IMG/VR virus record: IMGVR_UViG_3300029448_000154
Span: 14,520-36,060 of that record
Reading direction: 5' to 3' (one strand)
DNA: 21,541 nt
Source: a virus
Part shown: piece by piece, positions 1-6,790 of the stretch
How positions within the stretch are numbered: position 1 is the stretch's first letter
Layout: each line of letters starts with the position of its first letter
Translations under genes and position numbers: made by a program
The notes under the pieces: generated by a model
What the model was told of the DNA's origin: nothing
The model's database searches: none
What the model saw: only the letters and a program-made list of their open reading frames with translations

Positions 1-9
1 TGAGAAAAA

Positions 10-612
10 ATGGCAAGTAAAAGAAAATACGAACGTATTACAACTCCAGTCGGTGTCGCAAGTTACCCTTGGTTAAAAGACGCAGATTATAAATTCGACA
101 AAGTAAATGGAATTTATAGTTGTAATATTTATGTTGATGACAATGAAGCAAAAGATTTTGTTACAGTTATCGACAAAGCTTACACGGAAAATTTAGCTGA
201 ACAAAAAAAGTTAAATGCCGGTAAAACAATTAAACCAGGACCAAAGCCTTACGTTTCAGAAAACGGTAAAACTTTATTTAAAATAAAGATGAAAGGTAAA
301 ATTGGCGATGTTGAAATTAGACCAGTTGTAATTGATAGTTCAGGTCAACCCATGACAGATATGATTGTTTATGGTGGCAGTAAAGTAAAAGTATCTGCAG
401 ACTTAATACCATATTACGTAGCAACTACTGGTGCTGGTATCTCATTGAGACTGGTAGGTGTACAAATATTAGAACTACAAACAAAACCTATGCCAAGTAT
501 GGCTAACTTAGGATTTAAAGAAGAAAAAGGTTATGTGCATGTAGCTGAAGAACAAACAGAAGCCTCTGTTAAAACACCTGTAAATGAAACTTCAAAAGAA
601 GACTTTATTTAG
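10..612 (+). CDS. Single-stranded DNA-binding protein (T7 gp2.5-like)
   Basis: A 200-residue protein resembling T7 gp2.5, which coats ssDNA at the replication fork and contacts the phage polymerase and primase-helicase. The recognisable parts are the N-terminal stretch GVASYPWLKDADYKF, a strand-rich OB-fold-like middle with YGGSKVKVSADLIPYY (about residues 121-136), and a low-complexity acidic C-terminus ending EDFI. In gp2.5 the acidic tail ends in a terminal Phe that mediates partner binding; here an extra Ile follows the Phe. It is a little shorter than T7 gp2.5 (232 residues). The ATG at 10 lies close to the window edge, so its ribosome binding site cannot be fully judged. It overlaps the endonuclease start by 29 nt, and its position directly before a gp3-like endonuclease matches T7 order. 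Confidence 0.85.
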   Translation: MASKRKYERITTPVGVASYPWLKDADYKFDKVNGIYSCNIYVDDNEAKDFVTVIDKAYTENLAEQKKLNAGKTIKPGPKPYVSENGKTLFKIKMKGKIGDVEIRPVVIDSSGQPMTDMIVYGGSKVKVSADLIPYYVATTGAGISLRLVGVQILELQTKPMPSMANLGFKEEKGYVHVAEEQTEASVKTPVNETSKEDFI

Positions 613-997
613 AAGTGGACTTGAGGAACGCATAGCTCAGCAATTAAAAAAGCTAGGCGTTCCTATAAGTTATGAGTCTTTTACAATTAGATATTTAAGA
701 CCTGCAAAAAATTCAAGGTATACACCTGACTTTGTATTACCAAACGGAATTGTCATCGAAGCGAAAGGTAGATTTTTAACTAAAGACAGACAAAAACATC
801 TTCAAGTTAAAGAACAATACCCACACATTGATATTAGATTTGTGTTTTCAAACCCTAATCAACGTATCAGTAAAATATCAAAAACTACTTACGCAAAGTG
901 GTGTCAAACAAACGGATTTAAGTATGCAAAAGAAACAATACCCAAAGAGTGGATTGCTGAAGCAGACGTCAGGATTAAAAAACCGACAGTCGACTAA
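584..997 (+). CDS. Endonuclease I, Holliday-junction resolvase (T7 gp3-like)
   Basis: A 137-residue homologue of T7 endonuclease I, the homodimeric structure-specific nuclease that resolves branched DNA and helps degrade host DNA. Motifs line up with the T7 active site: RSGLEER (E14), then YTPDFVLPNGIVIEAKG with D49, E59 and K61, equivalent to T7 E20, D55, E65 and K67. Also conserved are LDIRFVFS-like DIRFVFSNP (about residues 83-91) and IPKEWI (119-124). The length is close to T7's 149. The ATG at 584 lies within the 3' end of the ssDNA-binding protein gene with no strong Shine-Dalgarno, suggesting coupled translation. All catalytic residues are present, so it is expected to be active. Confidence 0.93.
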   Translation: MKLQKKTLFRSGLEERIAQQLKKLGVPISYESFTIRYLRPAKNSRYTPDFVLPNGIVIEAKGRFLTKDRQKHLQVKEQYPHIDIRFVFSNPNQRISKISKTTYAKWCQTNGFKYAKETIPKEWIAEADVRIKKPTVD

Positions 998-1325
998 ATA
1001 TATTTTTATAGATTCAACAAAAACTCCAATAAACCTAGATATTACTAAAGAACAAATTGATGCGCAGCATCGTAAACAAGGATTACTAGGTATTGGTTAT
1101 CATTTCATTATTACTATTGATGGTGATGTTAAAAAAGGAAGACACGTAGATCAAATAGGTTTTAACCTTAATGATGATAAAGGCGAAACAATAGGAATAG
1201 CTTTAGTTGGCCATAAAAAATTTAATGAGCTGCAAACCAAAGCATTAAACAAATTAGTTAACGACTTAATACTTAAGTACGGACAACTACAAATTAAATC
1301 AACAATAAGAGAGTTAGGAATATGA
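924..1325 (+). CDS. T7-lysozyme-like (amidase_2 fold) protein, probably catalytically dead
   Basis: A protein of about 133 residues related to T7 gp3.5, the N-acetylmuramoyl-L-alanine amidase that also binds and inhibits phage RNA polymerase. The match is clear in LLGIGYHFIITIDGDV (residues 54-69; T7 has a GYHFII-type strand), in the following KGR, and in GIALVG (91-96). The zinc site is missing: where T7 has His17 in FVHCSAT this protein has Asp30 in FIDSTKT, and the chain stops at RELGI before the His122 and Cys130 positions. Start is uncertain: the frame is open from a TTG at 828, deep in the endonuclease gene, but the ATG at 924 gives an N-terminus of T7-like length. The stop overlaps the next ATG (ATGA). 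It may survive as an RNA polymerase regulator; that is inference. Confidence 0.7.
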   Translation: MQKKQYPKSGLLKQTSGLKNRQSTKYIFIDSTKTPINLDITKEQIDAQHRKQGLLGIGYHFIITIDGDVKKGRHVDQIGFNLNDDKGETIGIALVGHKKFNELQTKALNKLVNDLILKYGQLQIKSTIRELGI

Positions 1326-1795
1326 AAATTATTTTAGAAGGACCTGACTGTGCAGGTAAAACAACACTAGCAACAGCATTAAAAGGTAAATTAACTGATT
1401 ATCTTTATATACATCATGGTCAATACAAGCACGCGTACAAACCACATTTAGAAAGTTTAAAATTAGATAGTGTAATTATAGATAGGCATTGGCCAAGTGA
1501 ATTAATCTACAGCACTATATTTAGAGGTGGTCCAGCTTACAACATAAATCAAATGGAACAGCTAGCTAGAAAAGATGTAAATAATAAATTTATATTATGC
1601 TTACCACCTAAAGCAAAAGTTCTTTCAAGATTTGAAGAAAGAAGAAAAGAGGGTGATGAAGATTTTGACAGTGTTGGAAAAGTTTATGATGCGTATGTTT
1701 TATTAAAAAACATGTTTCCATACTTTACAATTTTTAATTATGCGGAGGAAAATACTGATGAGTTCATTAAAAAAGAAATCTATGAGCAAAAATAA
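1322..1795 (+). CDS. P-loop deoxynucleoside monophosphate kinase
   Basis: A 157-residue P-loop kinase of the thymidylate kinase/dNK-like type, which would phosphorylate a (deoxy)nucleotide in the cytoplasm using ATP. Visible motifs are a Walker A GPDCAGKTT (residues 7-15), a DR-x3-S substrate motif DRHWPSE (54-60), the strand FILCLPP (90-96), and an Arg-rich LID-like segment RFEERRKEGDEDFDS (103-117). It is shorter than cellular thymidylate kinases (about 210 residues), as usual for phage versions. The ATG overlaps the previous stop and is preceded by TTAGGA. The next gene encodes a thymidylate-synthase-fold enzyme, so the pair likely acts in sequence on the same nucleotide, perhaps a modified dCMP. 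The exact substrate cannot be read from sequence. Confidence 0.75.
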   Translation: MKIILEGPDCAGKTTLATALKGKLTDYLYIHHGQYKHAYKPHLESLKLDSVIIDRHWPSELIYSTIFRGGPAYNINQMEQLARKDVNNKFILCLPPKAKVLSRFEERRKEGDEDFDSVGKVYDAYVLLKNMFPYFTIFNYAEENTDEFIKKEIYEQK

Positions 1796-2606
1796 AACTG
1801 AAGAAAAACCTAAAATAAATTCTACAAGTATATTGTGGTTGTCGTTATTAAATATGATTAAACAATGCCCAACAGTATCACCAAGAGGTATTGAAACAAA
1901 AGAGCAGTTATGTGTATCAACTAAAATTAATATGAACGAACCAATGGTTAATATAAAATCTAGAAAAATAGGTCAAAAATTTAGATTTGCAGAAGCAGCT
2001 TGGATATTAAGTGGTGATAATAGAGTTAAAACAATAGCACCATTTTCTAAAATGATTACAAAATTTAGTGATGATGGTGTTAGATTTTTTGGAGCTTATG
2101 GTGTTAAAGTAGTAGATCAATTACCATACATAATACAAACATTAAAAGATGATCCGTCATCAAGACAAGCAGTAATTAATATATGGCGTGAAAATCCTAG
2201 AAAATCTAATGATGTACCTTGTACATTAAGTTTACAATTTTTAATTAGAGATAATCAATTAAATTGTATGGCTACAATGAGGTCAAGTGATGCTTGGCTT
2301 GGTTGGGTTTATGATGTTTATAATTTTTCAATGATTTCCTTGTATGTGTTGTTACAATTAAAGAGCCAACATAATGTTAAGTATGATTTAGGTCATCTGT
2401 ATTTAACTGTTGGCTCTCAGCATTTGTACAAGCAGCAGTTTGAACAAGCACAAGTTTGTTTAGAAAAAGCTGATTACTTTGAAGATGAAAAATCACCTAC
2501 ATATTTAAAAGATGGTGAACAATTAATTAATTTGTTGTGGCAAAAAGCTTTACAAAATGAAGATGAAACACAACAGCAACTAGTTTTAGATGGTATGCGA
2601 TCATAG
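1758..2606 (+). CDS. Thymidylate-synthase-family enzyme, dCMP hydroxymethylase-like
   Basis: A 282-residue ThyA-fold enzyme that would add a one-carbon unit from methylene-tetrahydrofolate to C5 of a pyrimidine monophosphate. It has the folate/catalytic Glu (AEAAWILSG, E79), SSRQAVI (134-140), the nucleophile Cys155, MRSSDAWLG (174-182) and VGSQHLY (218-224). Two positions differ from true ThyA: Cys is followed by Thr rather than His (PCT, not PCH), and the residue matching E. coli TS Asn177, which selects uracil, is Asp186 (GWVYDVYNF). T4 dCMP hydroxymethylase has the same CT and an Asp there. dCMP hydroxymethylase or dCMP methylase is therefore favoured over thymidylate synthase. ATG 1758 is chosen for GGAGGA at 1744-1749; an in-frame ATG at 1740 lacks this. 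Overlaps the kinase gene by 38 nt. Confidence 0.8.
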   Translation: MSSLKKKSMSKNKTEEKPKINSTSILWLSLLNMIKQCPTVSPRGIETKEQLCVSTKINMNEPMVNIKSRKIGQKFRFAEAAWILSGDNRVKTIAPFSKMITKFSDDGVRFFGAYGVKVVDQLPYIIQTLKDDPSSRQAVINIWRENPRKSNDVPCTLSLQFLIRDNQLNCMATMRSSDAWLGWVYDVYNFSMISLYVLLQLKSQHNVKYDLGHLYLTVGSQHLYKQQFEQAQVCLEKADYFEDEKSPTYLKDGEQLINLLWQKALQNEDETQQQLVLDGMRS

Positions 2607-2621
2607 TAGATGAAGATCTAC
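2606..2621 (+). other. Hairpin at the 3' end of the TS-family gene
   Basis: Perfect 6-bp inverted repeat GTAGAT / ATCTAC around a GAAG tetraloop, starting on the last base of the stop codon. It is followed by CAACATTTTG rather than a clean T-run, so it is a weak terminator candidate or an mRNA 3'-end stabiliser. Confidence 0.45.
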
Positions 2622-2695
2622 AACATTTTGCCTTTCGATATGATTTGTAAACCAAATAAAGTGTGCGTTTAAAGGGTAATACTTAGTACCGCCTT

Positions 2696-2713
2696 ACAAA
2701 CCTAGCGGTTTGT
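2696..2713 (+). terminator. Possible intrinsic terminator with a competing upstream stem
   Basis: Perfect 7-bp stem ACAAACC / GGTTTGT with a TAGC loop, running into TTTT (2713-2716). An alternative stem, ACCGC (2688-2692) with GCGGT (2705-2709), uses part of the same right arm, so the two cannot form together. The T-run is short and the stem AT-rich, so termination would be weak. Confidence 0.4.
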
Positions 2714-2725
2714 TTTGGAGAAAGA

Positions 2726-2753
2726 GTGATCTACGGCGAGGACGCGTAGTTAC
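2726..2753 (+). other. Long stem-loop in the intergenic element
   Basis: GTGA-(T)-CTACG pairs with CGTAG-TTAC: nine base pairs including one G-T, with a single bulged T and a 9-nt loop GCGAGGACG. No T-run follows. It is immediately followed by the GGCCGGCC palindrome. Confidence 0.45.
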
Positions 2754-2850
2754 TTTGGCCGGCCGATCCAGTTAACTTGACTGCTGTATCGCATAGATGC
2801 TGAAGTAATAAAAATATCCTCGCGCGTATTTCAATTTATAGAAAGGTAAC

Positions 2851-4410
2851 ATGGAAACTTCCGCAAAATTTTTAAGACACGAACCCTGTCCATCATGTGG
2901 TTCAAAAGATAATCTAGCTCGATATGATGATATGCATGCCTATTGTTTTGGCTGCAATTACTATGAGCATTCAGAAAACAAAACTCCAACAATACAAAAT
3001 TCAAATATGAACGAACTTGCAGAACAAGAATATAAGCCAATAATTTCTAGAAAAATTAAAATTGATACTTGCAAAAAGTACAATTACAAATTTGCTAAAT
3101 ACAAAGATGAATTAGTACATGTAGCTGATTATGGAAACAACACTTACAAATTAAGATTTAAAGATAAAAGATTTTCTTGGTTAGGTGATGCAAGAAGTAC
3201 AGGTTTATTTGGTGAACAATTATTTAGAGATGCTGGCAAGCGTATTACTATAGTTGAAGGTGAGCTTGATTGTTTAAGTGTTAGTCAAGTGTATGGTAAC
3301 CAATGGCCAGTTGTTTCATTAAAAAATGGAGCGCACTCAGCAGTAAAAGATGTAACTAAATCTCTCGAATTTTTGTCAGGCTTTGAAGAAATTATAATTT
3401 GTTTTGATCAAGATGAGCCAGGATTAAAAGCTGCTAAACAAGTTGCAGAGTTATTTCAACCTGGTCAAGCTAAAATAGCAAGACTACCAATGAAAGATGC
3501 TAACGAAATGTTAGTAGCAGATAAAACTAAAGAACTTTTAAATTGTTTATGGGACGCAAAAGTATTTAGACCTGATGGTATAATTGATGCAGCTGATTTG
3601 TTAGACAAAGTAGTTAATAAAGAAGTCGTTGAAACTATAAATTATCCTTTTCCATCTATGAATATTAAAACTAAAGGTATGCGTAAAGGTGAGTTAGTTA
3701 CAGTTACAGCAGGTACAGGTATTGGTAAAAGTCAATTCTGTCGTGAGCTAGCTTTTAATCTTATAAAAAATAATAAAAAAATTGGCTACATAGCGTTAGA
3801 AGAAAGTATACAAAAATCAGCTGAAAGTTTATTAAGCTTAGAATTAAATACACCGTTACATTTATCTACAGAAAAACAAGATAAGAAAAAATTATCAGAA
3901 GCTTTTAAATCATTATTTAATAATGGTAATGTTTTATTATACAATCATTTTGGTTCATTAGAACAAGGTCATTTATTATCTAAAATAAGATACTTAGCTA
4001 AAGCTTTAAAATGTGAATACATATTTTTAGATCATTTAAGTATTGTAATTTCAGGTAATGAAAGCGGCGATGAGCGTAGAAACTTAGATGCTATAATGAC
4101 TGGTTTAAGATCTTTAGTATCTGAAACTGGAATAGCTTTAATAGTAGTAAGTCATTTAAGAAGAACTTTTAATGATAAAGGCCATGAAGAAGGTGCATCA
4201 ACATCATTAGGACAGTTAAGAGGAAGTCATGGAATAGCGCAACTTAGTGATATTGTAATAGGCTTAGAAAGAAATCAGCAATCAGCAAAAACGCAAAACC
4301 TTACATCAGTAAGAGTTTTAAAAAACCGTTGGTCCGGTGAAACAGGTTTATGTGGCAGAATAAATTTTGATCCAACAACTGGACGCTTGCAAGAGCATGA
4401 AGAGATTTGA
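2851..4410 (+). CDS. DNA primase-helicase (T7 gp4-like)
   Basis: A 519-residue bifunctional replicative primase-helicase that unwinds the fork as a hexamer and primes lagging strands. The N-terminal zinc finger is CPSC (C13, C16) and CFGC (C32, C35). TOPRIM primase motifs are IVEGELD (134-140; E136) and CFDQDEPG (184-191; D186, D188). The RecA-like helicase has Walker A GTGIGKS (288-294), catalytic Glu in ALEES, Walker B IFLDHLSIV (391-399), a SHLRR switch (434-438) and a C-terminal KNRWSGETG with the likely arginine finger. T7 gp4 is 566 residues; the acidic C-terminal tail that docks on polymerase is reduced here to EHEEI. All catalytic motifs are intact. The start is supported by GAAAGG upstream. 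Confidence 0.96.
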   Translation: METSAKFLRHEPCPSCGSKDNLARYDDMHAYCFGCNYYEHSENKTPTIQNSNMNELAEQEYKPIISRKIKIDTCKKYNYKFAKYKDELVHVADYGNNTYKLRFKDKRFSWLGDARSTGLFGEQLFRDAGKRITIVEGELDCLSVSQVYGNQWPVVSLKNGAHSAVKDVTKSLEFLSGFEEIIICFDQDEPGLKAAKQVAELFQPGQAKIARLPMKDANEMLVADKTKELLNCLWDAKVFRPDGIIDAADLLDKVVNKEVVETINYPFPSMNIKTKGMRKGELVTVTAGTGIGKSQFCRELAFNLIKNNKKIGYIALEESIQKSAESLLSLELNTPLHLSTEKQDKKKLSEAFKSLFNNGNVLLYNHFGSLEQGHLLSKIRYLAKALKCEYIFLDHLSIVISGNESGDERRNLDAIMTGLRSLVSETGIALIVVSHLRRTFNDKGHEEGASTSLGQLRGSHGIAQLSDIVIGLERNQQSAKTQNLTSVRVLKNRWSGETGLCGRINFDPTTGRLQEHEEI

Positions 4411-4612
4411 TTACTATAGTACCAAATGGAGTGATTATATTATGTCACAAATTGGTGAGTCAATTACTGCAGCTCGTAAAGAAAACAAAATGCAGTATCT
4501 TTATGTACACAGAGAAGAGGACGCAGAAATAATTATGGATATGTTAAATATACTTTCGTCAATGAGTCAATATGCTTTTATGATTGAAGTTAGATATGTA
4601 AGGTTAAATTAA
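4397..4612 (+). CDS. Small hypothetical protein between primase-helicase and polymerase
   Basis: A 71-residue ORF with no family I recognise. It overlaps the primase-helicase stop by 14 nt and its TAA overlaps the polymerase ATG (TAATG), which fits a real coupled gene. A second start is equally possible: the ATG at 4442, preceded by GGAG at 4427-4430, which would give 56 residues beginning MSQIGESI. The C-terminal half (EEDAEIIMDMLNILSSMSQ and following) looks like a helix then a strand, with no membrane segment. T7 also has small accessory genes (4.1-4.7) in this place, but no homology is claimed. Confidence 0.5.
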   Translation: MKRFDYYSTKWSDYIMSQIGESITAARKENKMQYLYVHREEDAEIIMDMLNILSSMSQYAFMIEVRYVRLN

Positions 4613-6345
4613 TGAATTATATTTTAGACTTAGAGTGCGATAACTTATTAGATAAAGTTACAAAAATACATTGTATAGTAATAAAAGATATTAATACTGA
4701 TGAAGTATTTACAGACTTAAATGTTTGTGTTGAAAAAATTAAAGATGCAAAAATGTTAATTGGTCATAACATCATAGCATTTGATATTCCTGTTATAGAA
4801 AAAATATTAAAGTTTAAACCTAAAGCTGAGCTGTTTGATACACTAGTAGCAACTCGTTTAATATTTGCTCATATAAAAGAAATTGATTTTAAATTAATGC
4901 ACAATGGTTTTCCTAAAAATTTAATAGGTTCACAATCATTAAAAGCTTGGGGACATAGACTTAAAGAGCACAAAGGAGAAAAGCCTCAATCATGGGACAC
5001 ATTTACTCCAGAAATGCTTATGTATTGCGAGCAAGATGTTCATGTAACACATAAACTTTATAACAAAATATTAAGTAAAGAATATTCAGATGAAGCTTTA
5101 AACTTAGAACACGAAGTACAATTATTATGTACACAAATGATGGCTAACGGTATTGGCTTTGATACTAATGCTGCTAAAAAATTATACTCAAGTTTATCAG
5201 ATGAAAGAGAAAAACTAGGATTTCAGTTACAAAAATACTTTCCACCTTGGATTGAAGAAACACAATTTATTCCTAAACGAGATAATAAAAAAATGGGTTA
5301 CAAAGCAGGTATAGCTTTTATTAAAAAGAAAGAAATACAATTTAATCCAAACTCAAGAGATCATATTGCTTTTAGATTAAAAGAAAATCGTAATTGGAAA
5401 CCAAAAGAATTTACACCTGATGGTAGAGCTAAAGTTGATGATGAAATTTTAAAAGAATTACAGTGGCCAGAAGCTAAAGTATTATCAAGATATTTTATGA
5501 TACAAAAACGTATAGCTCAAATAGCAGAAGGTAATAATGCATGGTTAAAATTAGAAAGAAACAATAGAGTTTATGGTTCAATAAATATTAATGGTGCTAT
5601 TACAGGAAGAGCTACACATAGTAATCCTAACTTAGCACAAGTTCCTGCAGTAATTTTAGAATATGGTCCTGAGTGTCGTTCATTATTTTGTGCAAGTGAA
5701 GGTCATGTATTAGTTGGAGCTGATATGTCACAAATAGAATTACGAATATTAGGTCATTATATTTCTGCTTATGATGGTGGTGAGTACGCTGATGATGTTA
5801 TTAATGGAGACATACATACGAGAACACTACAAGCATTAGGTTTAAAACAAGAAGAAAGATGGCTTGCAAAAAGATTTATGTACACATTTCTCTATGGCGG
5901 GGGTGGAAAGAAACTAGGTGAAGTAATGGGTACAACTACTGAAGAAGGTTTTAAATTAAAAGATAAGTTTTTAAAAAAGATACCTGCACTTAAAAAGCTA
6001 GTAACTAAAGTACAAGAAGTTTCAGCTAACGGTGACATTGGTGCACTTGATGGTAGACGAGTATTTTGTAGGTCACAACATAGTGCATTAAATAGTTTAT
6101 TACAAAGTGGAGCTGCTATTGCTAGTAAGTATTGGATAGCAGAATGTAAATCATTTTTAAATGAAGACTGTAAATTAGTTGCATGGATCCATGATGAATT
6201 AATATTAGAAGTTAAAAAAGGTAAAGAAGATTTTGTTAAACAAGAAGTAATAAAAGCTATCGAAAGAGCTGGAGTTAAATCAAAACTTAGAGTTCCACTT
6301 ACTGGAGATAGCAACATTGGCCACACCTGGAAAGCAATACATTAG
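4612..6345 (+). CDS. Family A DNA polymerase with 3'-5' exonuclease (T7 gp5-like)
   Basis: The 577-residue replicative polymerase. The exonuclease domain has motif I DLECD (D6, E8), motif II GHNIIAFD (D58) and motif III YCEQDV (D142), so proofreading should work. Polymerase motif A is VGADMSQIELRI (D371, E376), motif B is AKRFMYTFLYGG (K420, Y424, Y428) and motif C is WIHDEL (D528, E529). The residue matching E. coli Phe762 / T7 Tyr526 is Tyr424, as in T7. It is 127 residues shorter than T7 gp5. Much of the difference is in the thumb: only about 30 residues (213-244) stand where T7 carries its long thioredoxin-binding insertion before FNP-SRDHI. Its processivity mechanism may therefore differ. 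Preceded by AAGG; overlaps the HNH gene by 29 nt. Confidence 0.97.
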   Translation: MNYILDLECDNLLDKVTKIHCIVIKDINTDEVFTDLNVCVEKIKDAKMLIGHNIIAFDIPVIEKILKFKPKAELFDTLVATRLIFAHIKEIDFKLMHNGFPKNLIGSQSLKAWGHRLKEHKGEKPQSWDTFTPEMLMYCEQDVHVTHKLYNKILSKEYSDEALNLEHEVQLLCTQMMANGIGFDTNAAKKLYSSLSDEREKLGFQLQKYFPPWIEETQFIPKRDNKKMGYKAGIAFIKKKEIQFNPNSRDHIAFRLKENRNWKPKEFTPDGRAKVDDEILKELQWPEAKVLSRYFMIQKRIAQIAEGNNAWLKLERNNRVYGSININGAITGRATHSNPNLAQVPAVILEYGPECRSLFCASEGHVLVGADMSQIELRILGHYISAYDGGEYADDVINGDIHTRTLQALGLKQEERWLAKRFMYTFLYGGGGKKLGEVMGTTTEEGFKLKDKFLKKIPALKKLVTKVQEVSANGDIGALDGRRVFCRSQHSALNSLLQSGAAIASKYWIAECKSFLNEDCKLVAWIHDELILEVKKGKEDFVKQEVIKAIERAGVKSKLRVPLTGDSNIGHTWKAIH

Positions 6346-6790
6346 TAGAAATTTAAGTGGTAGAGTTTTAACCCGTGGTTATACAGAAAATGGTTGGACT
6401 TATTTAGATTTAAGAACTCGTAGGTCTAGAATTAGTGAACGTTGGGTTAGATCTAGTTACTACAAAACAATATGTATTACTCAAGCTTGGCAAGCATCGC
6501 AGCGTAGAGCTAAAAGAAAAAAATTAACACATACAATTACTTTGTTACAAGTAATTAAATTATATCCTAAAGATCACAAATGCCCTGTTTTTAAAACACC
6601 TTTAATATTTGGTGGTGGTCTAAATAAATTTTCTCCATCACTAGACAGAATAAATAATTTAAAAGGTTACGTTAAAGGTAACGTTCAATGGATTTCAGCA
6701 CGAGCTAATACTCTTAAACGAGATGCAACTGCGAAAGAACTATACACACTTGCAAAATATATATCAACAATCAACAAAACAAAAATATGA
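6317..6790 (+). CDS. HNH-type (His-Me finger) endonuclease
   Basis: A 157-residue protein whose C-terminal half has the phage HNH-like pattern: CP-x4-PL (C89 to L96), PSLDRINN (107-114), GYVKGNVQWIS (117-127) and AN-x2-K-x2-AT-x2-EL (130-142). Such free-standing nucleases nick or cut DNA and often act as homing endonucleases; T7 has a related gene (5.3) just after its polymerase. The N-terminal half is basic and Arg-rich and may contact DNA. There is no in-frame ATG in the ORF. The TTG at 6317, with GGAGATAG at 6304-6311, is the best start and overlaps the polymerase by 29 nt. The canonical first His of HNH is not obvious, so activity is uncertain. Confidence 0.75.
   Translation: MATPGKQYISRNLSGRVLTRGYTENGWTYLDLRTRRSRISERWVRSSYYKTICITQAWQASQRRAKRKKLTHTITLLQVIKLYPKDHKCPVFKTPLIFGGGLNKFSPSLDRINNLKGYVKGNVQWISARANTLKRDATAKELYTLAKYISTINKTKI

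Larger units (their letters stand above)
2607..2850 (+). promoter_or_regulatory. Structured, GC-enriched intergenic element before the primase-helicase gene
   Basis: The largest gap in the window: 244 bp with no credible gene. GC is about 52% at 2701-2760 and 40% at 2761-2820, well above the neighbouring genes. It contains several inverted repeats (2606-2621, 2688-2709 or 2696-2713, 2726-2753), the 8-bp palindrome GGCCGGCC at 2757-2764, and two copies of GATCTAC (2615-2621 and 2729-2735). AAAGG at 2843-2846 serves as ribosome binding site for the ATG at 2851. No tRNA or convincing sigma-70 promoter was found. It could be a structured leader RNA, attenuator, replication origin or phage RNA polymerase promoter region; the sequence alone does not decide. 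Confidence 0.5.

Noticed and set aside
828-923. TTG at 828 as start of the lysozyme-like gene
   Set aside because: It would add 32 residues encoded entirely within the endonuclease gene with no family similarity; ATG at 924 gives an N-terminus of normal length.
2677-2691. TAATACTTAGTA resembling the T7 promoter start TAATACGACTCACTATA
   Set aside because: Only the first six bases match well, no similar copy was seen before other genes, and this phage's polymerase specificity is unknown.
2777-2811. TTGACT ... TAATAA as a sigma-70 promoter
   Set aside because: Spacing of about 23 bp is too long and no better -10 box is found at 16-18 bp.
2607-2850. tRNA, hammerhead ribozyme or group I intron
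   Set aside because: No cloverleaf with T-loop, no CTGATGA/GAAA core and no P-Q-R-S elements could be identified.
5892-6326. Minus-strand open frame of 144 codons, and others opposite the large genes
   Set aside because: All lie opposite well-identified + strand genes, lack ribosome binding sites and recognisable motifs, and reflect the skewed codon use of the sense strand.
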